Shown here piece by piece: positions 1 through 11,862 of a DNA stretch of 64,000 nucleotides. The stretch covers positions 105,515,563-105,579,562 of the forward strand of contig CM041297.1 in NCBI GenBank assembly GCA_023052935.1. Reading direction: 5' to 3'. Below the pieces are notes generated by a model. That model had not been told where the DNA came from, searched no databases, and was given only the letters and a program-made list of their open reading frames with translations. Position 1 is the first letter of the stretch. The number at the start of each line of letters is the position of its first letter. The stretch is from Piezodorus guildinii. Lineage: Eukaryota > Arthropoda > Insecta > Hemiptera > Pentatomidae. A program made the translations under genes and the position numbers.

Positions 1-39
1 GCTAAATTTCATATTTTTTCTTTTTCTTTTGTTTGTCGT

Positions 40-250
40 GGTGTCCTGGTTCTAATACTCCTACCATTTTTTCTCTATCTTCAAAAATAACTGAGAAATG
101 GGCGTATTTATGGCTACAATTTTGATTTCTTCCATTTTATTTTTTGATTAATCGAGGTTTCCTGATAAAAAAAAATCACAAAAAAAGAAAGTTTTCTCTA
201 TCTTTATAAATAGCCCAGAGAAAACGGCGGACGTACCAATTCTTTTATTC
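40..250 (-). repeat. Repeat J, fragment 1
   Basis: AT-rich piece carrying the reverse complement of a phrase (about 'aactcagttatttttgaagatag') that recurs near 2540, 5440, 5730, 40680, 55770 and 55880. No ORF and no clear ends were found. Probably a decayed dispersed element; class unknown. Confidence 0.4.
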
Positions 251-472
251 GTTTATCTGGGAGGGAGAAAGATTTCTTAAAACCAATTTGTTTGTTGACT
301 AAAATGATTCATAAGTTTAATATGTTATGTATTGGGTCCTGCGTTTTGAGTCGATGGTAGTTTATATCAGCATTCAAAATCAGTAAGCTATTTTATCATT
401 AATTAATTAGCTTTAAGGTTATAAACTGTTATCCCGTGCAAAGCTATTACGAATATAGCTTAAAGACATCAT

Positions 473-621
473 TAGGAGTACTCACTACGTTTGCTATAGC
501 ATGTTTTTTTGTGTTATTTTGCTAAACTCGTCAAGTTTCTACTGTTATTTCCTGTAGAAACTCGATGGGTTTAGTACAATAGCACAAAAAATATGCTATA
601 GCAAAAGTAGTGGGTACCCCT
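473..621. mobile_element. Palindromic MITE, family B copy 1
   Basis: A palindromic element of about 148 bp. The ends are near-reverse complements (left 'gtactcactacgtttgctat', right with 'atagcaaaagtagtgggtac'), and the arms reach to a short centre around 'ttatttcctg'. It encodes nothing. Two better preserved copies lie at 21.68-21.97 kb. G-rich ends and A/T-rich flanks would suit a PIF/Harbinger-type MITE, but the target duplication is not clear, so the superfamily is open. Confidence 0.7.
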
Positions 622-1589
622 ATTGTACATCTATTGTAGCATGCTATTCCAAAAGCATACAATAATTTTCCTGACAGTTATCGTGACTGATGATTTTGTT
701 AGGCAATGTCTATACAGGCGAACTATTGTTCGAGGGTGGTTCTGGCCTATCAGCTAAACTTTTTCTTCGTTTGTTTCAAAGATATATTTGTGTAATTTCC
801 TGTGTTTTCCTCCCCAAGTTTCTCCCCCTAATGGCGGCAGTCTGTGAAGCTAAGTGGCTGGCATTGTAACTGGAGCTGAAGAACGAAAAGCTGAGGGATG
901 AAGAGTTGGCTTAATGACTGCAGGCTCACGCGAACTGATAATTACTTGCAGAAGGACTAACCAAACATACAAGACTCGTTAAAATATACACGATCCAAGT
1001 GATTTTGTTCGATCATGACTTATATTCATAAAAGGCTATTCAATTAATGAGTGGATCCTCCTGTAGATTCCGTGATTGCGTGGTTCTATAGTGCGTGTCC
1101 CTGCGATGACACGCTTCTGTTTGTTCTTGCACGTCAGTCCGATATCCGAAATATCCCTTCCACGCCGATTTATTTCTGATTTAGTCTGCTCACGTTATAT
1201 ATAGAACAATTTTGTGAGACGCTAAAGTCATTCGAATCAATGAACAGGGATGAGAAAGGAATGGAGAATATATGGACATTAATAATATTTTTAGTAGGAA
1301 ATTTCAAAACAAAATTATTTATACCGTGTCATTAATTCATTATTTTAGTGTTTGACGGACATGAATGTGAGAATAAAAGAAAGTTAACCCATATATTTAT
1401 TATAAAATAATAATTTTTGGGTAGCATACATATATGTATGTATAAATTTAATATTTTATTTATTCAAATTTACAACTGTATTGACGAGTAGATAGGAACT
1501 TGCATAAAATTGGCGTTTCGAGATACTAGACTAAAGTAGAACTTTAGTAAAAAAATAAATTAGATGATTTCGAAAATATCTTTAAAAAT
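622..1589. other. No gene seen
   Basis: Mostly AT-rich, with a somewhat GC-richer part near 700-1190. A short broken frame at 832-915 (ATGGCGGCAG to a stop, with an internal stop) has an E/K/L-rich end of the kind seen in coiled coils, but it is too short to assign. No repeat match inside this window was found. Confidence 0.4.
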
Positions 1590-2760
1590 TTAATTGTTAA
1601 TAACAATAAAATATTTCCAAATACGCATCCAAAATTAAATAAATAAAATCAACCAATCTCTTTTAGAATAATGCCCAACAGTCTGTAGCTACTTTTAGAA
1701 CACCTGCATGTTGGTTAGTCAGACGTTGTACGGTGATATGGTTCTGACATGCAAAAATAAAGTGCCGTTTTCTGGGTTGACAACCAGACAGTTCTATCTG
1801 TATCGCGTCCAAATTTCGAAAAGGACCATTTAAGCTTGACAACCAAGGCGTCGAAAATAGATTTAACTATTGTGTTGAAAGGCCTTTCTTAGAATGCTGT
1901 TTTTAGACTATTTGTTATTTGTTTGTTATATATATATAAATTAGTCCTTATTCAAATTCAAATTAATTTATATAGTCATGTGCAATGAAACCTTACTACA
2001 ACTAACATTTTCTTTAGCTTTTTCCGTTGCATTAGTGTTTCCGCACAGGAGGGATAGATAAACAAGTGACTTACCTGCGTTTATAAATCCAATACAAGAA
2101 CTAAAACTAAAATTAGTTAATAAATAAACTGGAAATAGTATATTATTTCCGAATAAACATATTAAGTTATAGCATTTTATATATTTACTTACGGGCAATT
2201 AACTAATGGGAAAAGTGATAAATTAATCAAAGGAAAATGGCCCATCACTACTGAAAATTTAAACACGCTATATCTCTGCTATATAATAAGTGAGTTTTGG
2301 GAGAATTACATAAATGATTTGACCATAAACATCAATTTTCTTCTTTTTTTCATCGCAGTGTCTGGACCCTAAAACTCTCTAAACAAGTTTATCAATCTTC
2401 TAAAATAACATTATTTATTATGTTAATCAAAAATAGCAATTATAGGTAAAATTTCATTATTTTTCTTTTATTTATTAAAATTAATTATGGTGCCTTGATC
2501 AGGAATCTCAAAATCTTAGGAATAAAAATTTTACTCTTACTTCAAAAATAACTGATATATTGAATTAAATCATTTTTAACCGACAGCCATTTAAAATATG
2601 ATCGTCTGATATCAGCTCTTAGATGTTAAGATCATTGTTGAATATCAATTTAAAAATACAAGGGATTTTTGCCAAATTAAAATAAAATAAAAAAAATCGT
2701 CCAGTAGTTTCGGAGAAAAGCCGCGGATGGCGAAATAAGCACGGATTTAATGGTAAGTTC
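1590..2760 (-). repeat. Repeat J, long copy (minus)
   Basis: The segment near 1640-1710 is the reverse complement of 55371-55460 (shared 'agtagctacagactgttg'). The segment near 2700-2730 ('agtagtttcggagaaa') is the reverse complement of sequence near 55610. The order is consistent with one repeat of more than 1 kb in opposite orientations. No coding capacity is visible, and the 60-80 residue frames inside are chance. Element class unknown. Confidence 0.5.
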
Positions 2761-2814
2761 ATTATTTGGGTTATGCATATGTTGAAATAATTAAAATAAA
2801 AATTCTTTATTACA

Positions 2815-3262
2815 GAACACTTTTAATGTTTTCTGTCTCTTGATCGTTCCTTTATTGTCCGCTCTACTACCCTCTGGAATTCTCTTCTAACCCAAATCCG
2901 CAATGCTGCTTCTTTATTCTCATTCAAATCCCAACTTTTCCAATAACTTCTAAAATCCCAAATAGACGATCAGCAAATGTGATATTTCAATTCCAGTAAG
3001 TCAATTTCAAATTTATTTTAAATTCATGTGTTTTGTTAAAAATAAGAATTTTTTTTTCAGAAAACAAAATTTAGAAGATTATTTTTTATTCTAAATTTGT
3101 TTGTTAGTTTTTGTTTTTTTTTGTATAATTTTTCTCCTTATTTTACCATTGTAAATAATAATAAATTATGTTAATCTAGCTATGTTTGGCCAACAATATT
3201 ATATATTTCAACTGTACAAAACTGTTATTCTTAGGGGACTCAGTCCCAGAATTTTTTTTTAA
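2815..3262 (+). mobile_element. CR1/Jockey-superfamily retrotransposon, 3' end fragment
   Basis: A frame at about 2838-2948 reads DRSFIVRSTTLWNSL followed by an I-R and F-K-S-Q-L-F pattern and a stop. This is the same C-terminal motif as the larger element at 27713-29632 (RSFLIRSSSLWNSI). The 3' part also matches: 'ggggactcagtcccagaat' here against 'agggacttgtcccagaat' there. It is therefore a 5'-truncated, diverged copy keeping only the last ~35 codons and the 3' UTR. Confidence 0.75.
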
Positions 3263-3342
3263 ATATTCTATTTCTATTCACAATAATAACCTACTTATGA
3301 GGGAATTACTTATATAATATCTTGTGGCTTGACTAAATAAGA
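3263..3342. other. AT-rich spacer
   Basis: Short AT-rich link between the CR1-like tail and family A; nothing recognised. Confidence 0.3.
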
Positions 3343-4626
3343 TTTTTACTTTTACTTACATATATATGAAATATATAGTTAGGGAAAGTATTGCGATCTT
3401 GAAAATTTTCGAATTCCAGTTTTCAACCGAAATACACGTTTTAGGGTCGCCTGAGTGACCTAGTCCCGAAAAAAAGGTCTGCGTGTGTGTGTGGTAAGTC
3501 TAGCGCCAAAACGATAAGTACAAAACTAAAATTTCATATTTAAGACAAACATCTCTCGAGATGTTACAGCAACTTTTTCATTTAAATCGGATAACCAGAA
3601 GAGCCACTTAATACCATGCATTCTGAACCTTTTTATGATTTTCTCGAAAACGGCTCAAACGATTTTGATTAAACTCGTTATATTGATGTAAACTTTAATG
3701 GGCTTTAATATCATATATGTTTCATTCTGATTGAAATAGTTTGACATGGCTTAAATGCCGATATTTTAAATTTTCTTCCTCTAAAGTACATTAAATTTTG
3801 TATCTTTCAAAAAAATAGATACAGCATAGATAAATAACGTCTAAATATGATAAACAACTAAAGGAGAAAAGTGCAAACATATTTCTTTATGCAATTTATG
3901 TGTTTTCGAACACAAGAATAGTAGTATAGATGTATAATATACCGTTGGATAGCTAAAGATTTAAAAAAATATATATTATCTGATAAACAGAATTGTAAAG
4001 GGTAATGGAGAGTGATAAAAAGTCGATAAAACTAACTGATTTTTGTAGTTTAAAATATAATACTTCTTTAAAAATCCGACAAAAACTAAATACTTATAAA
4101 TACTAAAAATCCAGACTTTTCAATCAAAAACTTTAAGACTTATTACTCGATCACCCTGGTATGTCAGTAACAAATCTTTACATACAGACTTACACATACC
4201 AAAAAGAATTTTTGACAAACTTCACGGACATACTAACAAACTCATACAAAACATGGCCACGGCAGACATGCCTGGGAATATTCAGAGAAGGCTGAAAAGA
4301 AGCTGGCTAAGAGATCTCCTTAAGTAAACTCTTTTAAAATTCAAGTTAGGAGTAGATGCCAATGGGTATCGACCTCCCTCATGCCTGACATGCCCTTTAT
4401 ATCAATTGTTATCAAATCCGCTTATTGTCACGGGCTGAGCGACAGGTGTGGATGTAAAAAAAAATTATCAAAAAAAAATAAATATAATAGATTATTTAAT
4501 AAAACACATATTTCAATGTAATTAATTCTTTAACAATTTATTTTGATCTCTACATGTATTTAAAAAATCTTCAAATGATTTTAACAACGAAGGTAATTGA
4601 TAGTCGTGTGTGAGCGCACCAGATTT
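3343..4626 (+). mobile_element. Family A (DINE/HINE-like), copy 1, interrupted
   Basis: Full-length copy. The left end is a T-run plus ACTTTTACTTAC and the TA-rich hairpin (tatatatgaaatatata). The body carries the shared blocks 'gattttgattaaactcg' and 'ttaaatgccgatatttta'. The right end is AGTCGTGTGTGAGCGCACCAGAT. The copy is split by a Jockey 3' fragment (4063-4479) with a 10-bp direct repeat. Non-coding. Without the insert it is about 0.87 kb, like the other intact copies. Confidence 0.85.
4063..4479 (+). mobile_element. Jockey-clade 3' fragment inside family A
   Basis: The plus strand encodes the end of a Jockey ORF2: a TFQSKTLRLITRSPWYVSNK stretch near 4117-4176, later RRLKRSWLRDLLK and a stop at about 4326. 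The full-length Jockey at 31515-36083 has the equivalent FQSKVLRTIVNAPYYVSN and RRLKRQWPRDLL. The short 3' UTR ends in two A-runs. Direct repeats 'aaatataata' at 4053-4062 and 4480-4489 flank it. This is a 5'-truncated insertion of a family distinct from the full-length copy. Confidence 0.85.
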
Positions 4627-4639
4627 TCTTTCTTTGTTG

Positions 4640-5110
4640 TACAGTTTCTATACAGTTGGAATTTTCTAGTTTGATTCATTAGGTCGGATCGCCTTGAAAG
4701 ATTATCCTCTGGGAGCTATGAGAGTAATGGTTGTGTCTCCTAACCCCATTTCCAAGGCGGGCGTGACGATAACGACCGAAGAAGCCGCAGATGCGGGCAG
4801 CCGCAGCTCGCCAGATATTCCGAAATATCCCAAAGCTATTTAATGAATTCCGGATCCATTTGTAGGCCGCTGGGACAAATAGCGTCATCCCTCGAGGCTG
4901 ATGGATCAGGTACCCACTTTACCTGAGGCCGGCTGCTGAGTTATAGTCGCCGCTGATAAATACCGACTTATTAAGAGGCGGGCCTTATTAAGGCCGTAAA
5001 TCCATTAAAGGGACCTCCCAACCCTCTCCTTGCACTAGCAGCTCCTCTAACAAATAGCTAATTTACCTTTTGCCTGTTCTTCTTCTAATATCTCGCCTTC
5101 CTCTCGCCTT
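4640..5110. other. GC-richer island, function unknown
   Basis: Clearly richer in G+C and CpG than its surroundings, with purine- and pyrimidine-rich blocks and no match elsewhere in the window. A 69-codon minus-strand frame (4679-4888) has no recognisable domain and no convincing splice acceptor beside it. Could be a conserved non-coding element or an old GC-rich repeat. Confidence 0.35.
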
Positions 5111-5299
5111 TTGATTAAAACAATTATTTCATTCCGTTTCAGCTGTCTTGTTGAAAATGTACCTAAGAGATGTAATGGAAGTTTTCTAGTTCAAATATTC
5201 TACAATTTATCTAGCTTGATCGGTCAAGTACTATCAGGTAATTAAATTTCATTCTATATACTTTTTTTTGGTTTATTATTTTCATTAATTAATCTTTGT

Positions 5300-6110
5300 A
5301 ATTAACAAAAAAACAAATGAATACATTAAAAAAAATAGGATGATCCTAACACCTAGATATTGATATCAGCTGCTTATTTTAAAAATAGCAGCCTATTAGA
5401 AGTGATTTAATTCAATACCTCAGTCAATTTTCGAAGATAGAGAAAAACATGTTTAGAGTTTTAGAATAAATAAAGCATGATAAAAAAAAAAAAAAAGGAA
5501 TCTTGGCTTTATAAAAGCTAGTAACTCTGTTAATTTTGAAGATAAAGAAAAAAATATTACTACTTTAAAACAATGTAAACGCGAATAAAGAAAAGAAAAA
5601 AGAAAATTTTACTTTTGAATACGCCCTAACAATTGTATTTTAAGATAGGGGGAAAAAAGTATAGGTGTTTTTTAACCCCAACAAAATGCGAATAACTATA
5701 TAAAAAATACGCATAAATACACCCATAACTCAGTTATTTTTGAAAATGAAGAGAGTTTTAGAATCAGTAAAGCGCGATAAACAGAAATATCGTAAAGATC
5801 AGCTGCTATATATAAACAGTTATACTAATATTACTATTTGGAAACAATAAACCATTGTGTAATAATTTGCAGCTTTTTTTTTTGTTAAGAAAATAATTAA
5901 ATCTACACCTCCTATGAACAATAATTACCAGAGCTATGATTATCCATTCACTCAATTTATACGGGATAATTAAAAAGAATAATATGATGATAATAAATAA
6001 GATATCGTCACCAGAAATAATAATAAAAAAAAATACGATAACAAGATAGACAATGGTGTTATATGTACACATTTTTTTTTATTACTTTGCATCAGTGGCT
6101 GCTTAAGGGA
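5300..6110 (+). repeat. Repeat J, plus copy
   Basis: Contains 'aactcagttatttttgaa' near 5730, 'gttttagaatcagtaaag' near 5755 and 'aataaaccattgtgtaataa' near 5847, all shared with 40500-40800 and/or 55290-55948. It ends in a T-run near 5880. The 88-codon frame at 5806-6072 is low-complexity I/F-rich shadow. Unclassified dispersed repeat. Confidence 0.5.
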
Positions 6111-8215
6111 TGGTCCACATTTCGGTTTCGAATAAAGAAAAAAAATATAAAACCAGGGAGGCTATGGTATAAATATCATAAATTTAGAAAAGAAATACTG
6201 TATTCTCTATACTGTATTCTGCAGTAGTTTGTACCTAGCTGTACTTTGCTTTGATAAAATTAACGTTGACAGGAAGCGCAAATAGCTCTCGTTACTATAT
6301 TATTAAACCAACTTATTTGATTCTTTTGGCACTAGAATCTATAATTAAAGTTAAAATGAGATAAAATATTTTAATAAGCTTTGGAACATAGCTAAGCGTG
6401 AAATTAGTACCTTTAGAAAATAATTGTATTTCTTACTTGCGTTTATGAAGGATCTTTGTTTTCATTAGATAAAATAAAATAGAAGATTTAGATAACTAAA
6501 TGATGAGACTACAAAGGTGTAAAAAAATTGATTTCTTAAAATAATTCCTATAAAAAATTAGTGCTCAACTCTCTATAAAACATAAGTTTTTATTTTTTAA
6601 ATTTCAAGCTTTCTAAACTTCACGAGTTCCTTAAAATTAACAACAGTGGCTTAGGAATGAAAGACAAGGTTTATTTTATTTACAATATTATACGTTTTTG
6701 TAATTCACTTTCCAACCTTTTATTAAAATTAATACATTTTTTTTAATACTATCTGTAGGGCCGTAAAAGGCCGTGGCAATGATCTATGGCTCTGAGGAAT
6801 GATTTATCTTTTTCAATCTATACCGAAGTTCTTGTTTCACCGCCTGAGAACTTTTACTATTTGACTTCGGTGAAGTTCTGATAGTGTTGCTTAAGATTTT
6901 CTATCTTGTCTTTTCAAGAGTGGATTCTCTTTACGAAATGAAAGATCCGAATAATGTTTTTGTTGGATTCCAGAAAACTTAAATAGAGAAGGACTTGAAA
7001 CTGAGAAGTTTAAGTTTTCCTTTGACGTCTGTTTCTTTCCACGGCTATCTTCTTGAAATAGATCAGGTTTTATATGTCACTCGTTGTCTTGTTTTATGAT
7101 ATGCATCTGCCCCTTTTCGTTTTGTTCTTTTTTGAAGCTGAGTAATTCATAAGATTGTAATTTTATATTATATTTGCTTGAAAATAAAGCATTTACATTT
7201 ATACACAAGTTTAATCTTTAGGGTATACATTTTTTTTTCCCACAAAAAAAACAACTAACTTATCTGAAATTTTGGTTATATTATACTTTCTTGGCCTTCC
7301 TCTTTTCAGTTACTATAGTTTTTTTGTTGTTTTTTTTCTCGAGATGTTTCTAATTGTATTGACAATTCTCAATCAATTTAGCGTTAACTGTTATTATTTT
7401 GAATAATGAAATTGAAAAAAACAACAACATAGGATTGATATATAGAATTAAAAAAACGATACTTCTAAATGCTACATGCTACTATTTTGATTTTTTAAAA
7501 ACATTTGGCCCTTAAGTCTTAAGTGGCTCCGAGATGATTTTTTTCAAAACGACATCTTATAAGTTTCTTGCTATAACATTTGAAAAAGTATTGAAAAATA
7601 TATGTGGGTCAATCCATTTCAGATCGCCCAGACCTTGCCACTCAAATTTTTTTTTTTATTTCCATGATATTTTTACCAATTATTCTTTATTTTTTCCATA
7701 ATTTAAAAACGTAGAAAAAAAATTTTGAATAATAATTTTTGTTTGGTAGCCATTTTAAGTCAACTTTGCGGCTAAAAACATGTGTTGGGAAAACCTCTCT
7801 GACTCTAGTAATTTTTAAGATGTCATATCAAAAGATCTTTGATGATGTCATATCAAAACAAGAACTAACAATATGATGAGGGTGTGTTTTACACTTCTTC
7901 GTCCCTACAGTACTTATTACCTAAATTGTGATGAAATAGGTTTGAATAATAATAAAATTATTAAACAATTAGGCTTTTCGTGCGTTAAAATTGCACAATA
8001 GAAAAGAGACTCACCTTTGATTATTTTTATACAGCTTAGTAATATCTTACTTGCTGTAACGAATTCGATCTCGACAATTTGATGATTACCCAAAATGAAT
8101 ATGTATTTAAATGAACAAGTCCATGGCAAAATGAAGTGTGTGGGTGTGATGTAATATTAATTTAACATAATTATTAGTGTAAAATTCAATTGGGTGTTAA
8201 TATAATTTAGTTTTA
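6111..8215. other. AT-rich, no gene seen
   Basis: Long AT-rich stretch with many A and T runs. A 15-16 bp direct repeat ('gatgtcatatcaaaa') occurs twice near 7820-7858. No coding signal, SINE head or family A block was identified before 8216. Confidence 0.35.
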
Positions 8216-8706
8216 TTCTGAAAAAAAAATACTGTTTTGCGGGCTTGAATGCAGATATTTTAAATTTTCATCCAGTAAAGTACCTTAAATTCTATAGATT
8301 TGAAAAAATTAACCATTTCATCTTTTTTAACATTGATAAAAAACTGGTAAATATACAAGATTTTGTGAGTTAACTAAAGGAGAAAAAAAGCAAAATTTTT
8401 TTAAATTATAATTTTTTCCCCCCCCAACACATGAATAGTTATTATAACAAGAATTATAGATGTATAATATGATGCTGAAAGCTGAAATATTGAGAAAAAA
8501 ATGTTAAATTATTTAAAAAGTTGTAAAAGATAAATGGAAAAGTGAATAAAACTAAGTAATTGTTTTATGTAATAATTTTAATTGTGAGATTATTTAAAAT
8601 ATAAAACGTTTCAATCGAAACTCATATATAATTCTTAATTCCCTTAACTTCCTTAATTGATTTTACCAACAGAAGAATGTTAAAGTCGTGTGGAAGTTGT
8701 GTTCTT
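8216..8706 (+). mobile_element. Family A, 3' half (decayed)
   Basis: Shares 'cttgaatgcagatatttta', the 'ctaaaggagaaa' block and a terminal 'gttaaagtcgtgtg' with family A, in the same order. The left half, including the hairpin end, is missing or too diverged. Non-coding. Confidence 0.6.
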
Positions 8707-9654
8707 ATTGATTAGGTCATATAATTCACTGACCTTCGAAATTTTTAATTTTATGACAAATCTTATTACAATTAAATAAAATATTATTTTGTTCTATTTT
8801 CGAAGAAACCCGGAAGAAAAAAAAATTTTTTTGTAAATGGATTTCTACTAAATTCAGCACAAGATAGTTACAATAGATAGGGATTACAAAACACCTTTAC
8901 GGACATTGAGCCTAAAGGTAATTTGTCACGTAGCTGTCCATCGATCCAGGATATTAATTAATAACGGTTCCAAATCTAAGTTGGCTACAATGTTTTTGGG
9001 TCCCTACTCAGATAGGCCCACCAGCCTTCCAATAAATCACCCTATTCTTTCCGCTGACTTGCAATAGTAGGAGAAAAGGCCCACAGATTCAATTTTATTC
9101 ATTTATTCGATGAATAACTTCCGTCAGAAGTCGTCAAGGAAATCGATATTTTCAAGTGATTCGAAGCTTACTGTCTTGTGTATAGTTTTTATACATTCTC
9201 AACATTTGTTTTGTATAACAGTGTCGTCATTTGAGGGGATAGTAATGATGAATAATTGGATCCCTATAATTTCGGCAAGTATTTTATTTATCACACAACT
9301 AATCAAGTCTGGATATATCATGTGACAACTACACGACCTAGTAATTAAACTGTATCTTTCATCAACACTAAGTCATTATTAAAGGACTTTTGTGACTGTG
9401 TTTTCTTTTGTACAAATAATACATTAAATATTATACAATATCCAATATTTTTCTACTAAGAAGTTCTTTGTTTTTGTCTATTAGAATTGTTTTTGTCGTT
9501 ATTGACAAGAAGAAAATTTGGAATATATATTCTGATTTACTCTCTAGGAAGATTAAAATTGCAATTTTATTTTTTGTCACTGTATCGGAACAAAATAAAA
9601 TTCCTTTTTTCTAAGTTGTATTAATAGTTGATGTACTCAAAACATTATTTATGA
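8707..9654. other. No gene seen
   Basis: AT-rich, with a slightly GC-richer part near 8900-9085. The 71-codon frame at 9110-9325 has no recognisable domain and no supporting signals. Left unannotated. Confidence 0.35.
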
Positions 9655-9828
9655 AACATTAGGGGTGCAGTTTTAAGACCCCCTTGGTTCGAATATTTGA
9701 CATATATTATGTTAATTCAATCGGGGGTGACCCTAGGGTATGGAGACCACTGCATGGCCGTCGGCGGAGAAACAATACGAATCTCTTATGTACTGAGCCC
9801 AAGACCCTTCATGGGTTTTAGTGGTACA

Positions 9829-9857
<29 letters not shown>
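9655..9857 (+). repeat. SINE E copy (T-rich 3' tail)
   Basis: Starts with a tRNA-like B-box remnant ('cttggttcgaatat') and continues with the SINE E body: 'tatggagacc', 'acaatacgaatctct', 'actgagcccaagacccttca' and a terminal 'ggtaca' before a T-run. The same blocks occur in reverse at 26920-27212. Copies are 3'-complete but the head is decayed. Confidence 0.7.
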
Positions 9858-9860
<3 letters not shown>

Positions 9861-9984
9861 ATTGTAATTCAAGTATCTGTTTCTATGTATTAGTTAATTA
9901 ATTAATATTAATATTTTTCAGAATGGCGGAGTAGGTACCTATAGTTGGTTTTTATCTATTTAAAATCAATATTAACTTTTCTTA

Positions 9985-10220
9985 TTATATTTGTCGTGAT
10001 CCTGGCGGAGGTAATATGACTATTTTTGCTGTTATATTAGCTGAGGGTTCACTCTCACATAGCACACCAGCATTTATAATAAATTGGGTATCCAAAAGTT
10101 TGGAAAAACCTAGCAGTTGAATGGGATTACGGATAAATCGCCTTCTTGATCAGCCCTTGGTACTGAATAACTATTAACTGACCCAAGGTCTGTGATGAGT
10201 TGTAGAGGTACAGTTTTTAA
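9985..10220 (+). repeat. SINE E, strongly decayed copy
   Basis: The end 'ctgacccaaggtctgtgatgagttgtagaggtaca' (written in pieces in the sequence) parallels the SINE E 3' end 'gagacccttcatacgttgtagaggtaca' of the 26.9-kb copy. Upstream 'attgggtatccaaaa' parallels 'gtgggtacccaaaa'. The tRNA-like head is not recognisable. Confidence 0.5.
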
Positions 10221-10441
10221 ATATTTCTGATTACTTCATGACCTGCCTACCTTTTTTTCTTTTTTTTTGTCTAAAATATTTTTTAAAAACCTGAAATTTA
10301 GTTTGTAACATTAGTAATAATAGTGTAAAAATTAATAAGGTAATGCTAAACGGATTTCCCTTAATTTTTACTACAGTAAATTTATTGTCGTGACGTTATT
10401 TCAATTTTTATTATTTTTTTTATTAGAGGTAGATAGTAGAG

Positions 10442-10691
10442 CTGATATATTTCTTCCAAATTTTTTATTTTTTATTCTTTCATCATATCAACGTTTCGGG
10501 ATCTTACTCCCATCATCTGGACTCTGGTTTTAACTTTCTTAATTTCATCTGTTCATCCAAACTTTGCCAATCACATAAAAATAGTTAATAAGTGAAAAAC
10601 CATATCTGAGGAGGGCATTGCTGATGATGGTAGTGTGATCCCGAAATGTTGATATGATGGAAACATAAAGAATTTGATAGAAATATATCAG
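10442..10691. mobile_element. Foldback element with hammerhead-like core motifs
   Basis: The two arms (10442-10520 and 10615-10691) are imperfect inverted repeats of about 77-79 bp that both begin CTGATATATTTCT when read inward. The right arm on the plus strand contains CTGATGA (10621-10627) followed by a partly paired segment and GAAA (10643-10646), then GTTGATATGATG, which can pair with CATCATATCAAC in the left arm. That order (CUGAUGA, stem II, GAAA, stem III) is the hammerhead ribozyme core. Stem I pairing is not evident. Non-coding. Confidence 0.6.
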
Positions 10692-10699
10692 TATTAACA

Positions 10700-11490
10700 A
10701 ATACCTCAAATATTATGCTAGAGCTCTTCATTTGATAGGACTATAATTATTTTATTTTTTTTAATTATTTAGAAAAAGAAATGCTAATCACGAATGTAGT
10801 ATTTAGAAGAATCTTATCTCTTTCTTTATATGTTTATTTATTATAACATATATAAAACTTGATTATAAAAACGTTTAGAGGTATTTTCTATGCTTCATCT
10901 TCAGATTATTAAAAATCATGTAAAATACAATCCAATATTATAAACAAAACCATATAAATAATAACAAATATTATCAAGAACTTAGAATTCAATTATCACT
11001 TACATATTTACAATCCGTTTCTAAAATAACTATATTAAAAAATGTACTTTCATATTTCCATATTATATCATAATATTGGTCATATAATCATGCAATGTAA
11101 TTCATACATAGCTCCTATATACGGAAGAGAAAGAGAAGAGATTGTTCCAACTACTACATTCATAATTACATTTACTCTTCTATAATAATAATTGATATGA
11201 AATGCTAATGTATTTTCATAAAAAAAATAAAATAAAATAAAATAAACCAGAATATCAAAGAAAATTTGAAACCTCTTAACATAATATATAATCCTTCTAG
11301 TGAAAACTTTCCTATATTTATATTACATAGATAGATAGATAAATAAATGATGATACTAATTTACTTTCATTATTTCATCTAATAAAACTGCCATAAATGA
11401 GATTTTATGAAGTTTTTTTTTCGAAGTTCGACAAAGTAAGAAATTTAGCGATCGGGCTGAGTTGACTTTGAAATAGTGAGGGCTTGGTGA
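10700..11490. other. AT-rich, no gene seen
   Basis: Very AT-rich with short (AAATA)n and (AGAT)n runs near 11222 and 11327. No repeat family or ORF recognised. Confidence 0.35.
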
Positions 11491-11501
11491 TTATTTTCCA
11501 G

Positions 11502-11628
11502 GGATTCATCCTCTTCAGTGGAGTCATTCATTTCCCTTAAACCGCTCCTTCAGGGCCGCTTTTCTCAAAGCCGACAATTTAACTTCGCAACTCAGATAAG
11601 AATGGTCCGCCAGATTGATTTGGAGAAG
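11502..11628 (+). other. Weak candidate host exon
   Basis: The segment follows an acceptor-like 'ttattttccag' and ends before a donor-like AAG|GTATAT. Between them one frame is open for 42 codons (it starts DSSSSVESF and ends RQIDLEK), in a GC-richer patch. A stop lies just upstream of the acceptor in that frame. No domain is recognised. An open run of this length can arise by chance, so this is only a lead. Confidence 0.2.
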
Positions 11629-11862
11629 GTATATCATTTCGAAAATTGGCCAACTTGGTCTGAATTAAAAGATATATGAGTCCCAGCTTGAAAATATTAG
11701 GTGATGAAAAGATATTTGCTGGTTAGATAAAACTGATTTATTAAAGAGAAAACAATTTAAATTTATAGGTATTACTTCTATTTTCTATTTTTTTTTTTAT
11801 TATTTACTTCTTTTGCCTCTGCCCCAGAGGGTAATTGAAAATTAAACTCTATTGTAATAGTT

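Noticed and set aside
832..915. ATG-initiated E/K/L-rich short frame resembling a gag coiled coil
   Set aside because: Interrupted by a stop after 12 codons and without any neighbouring retroelement sequence.
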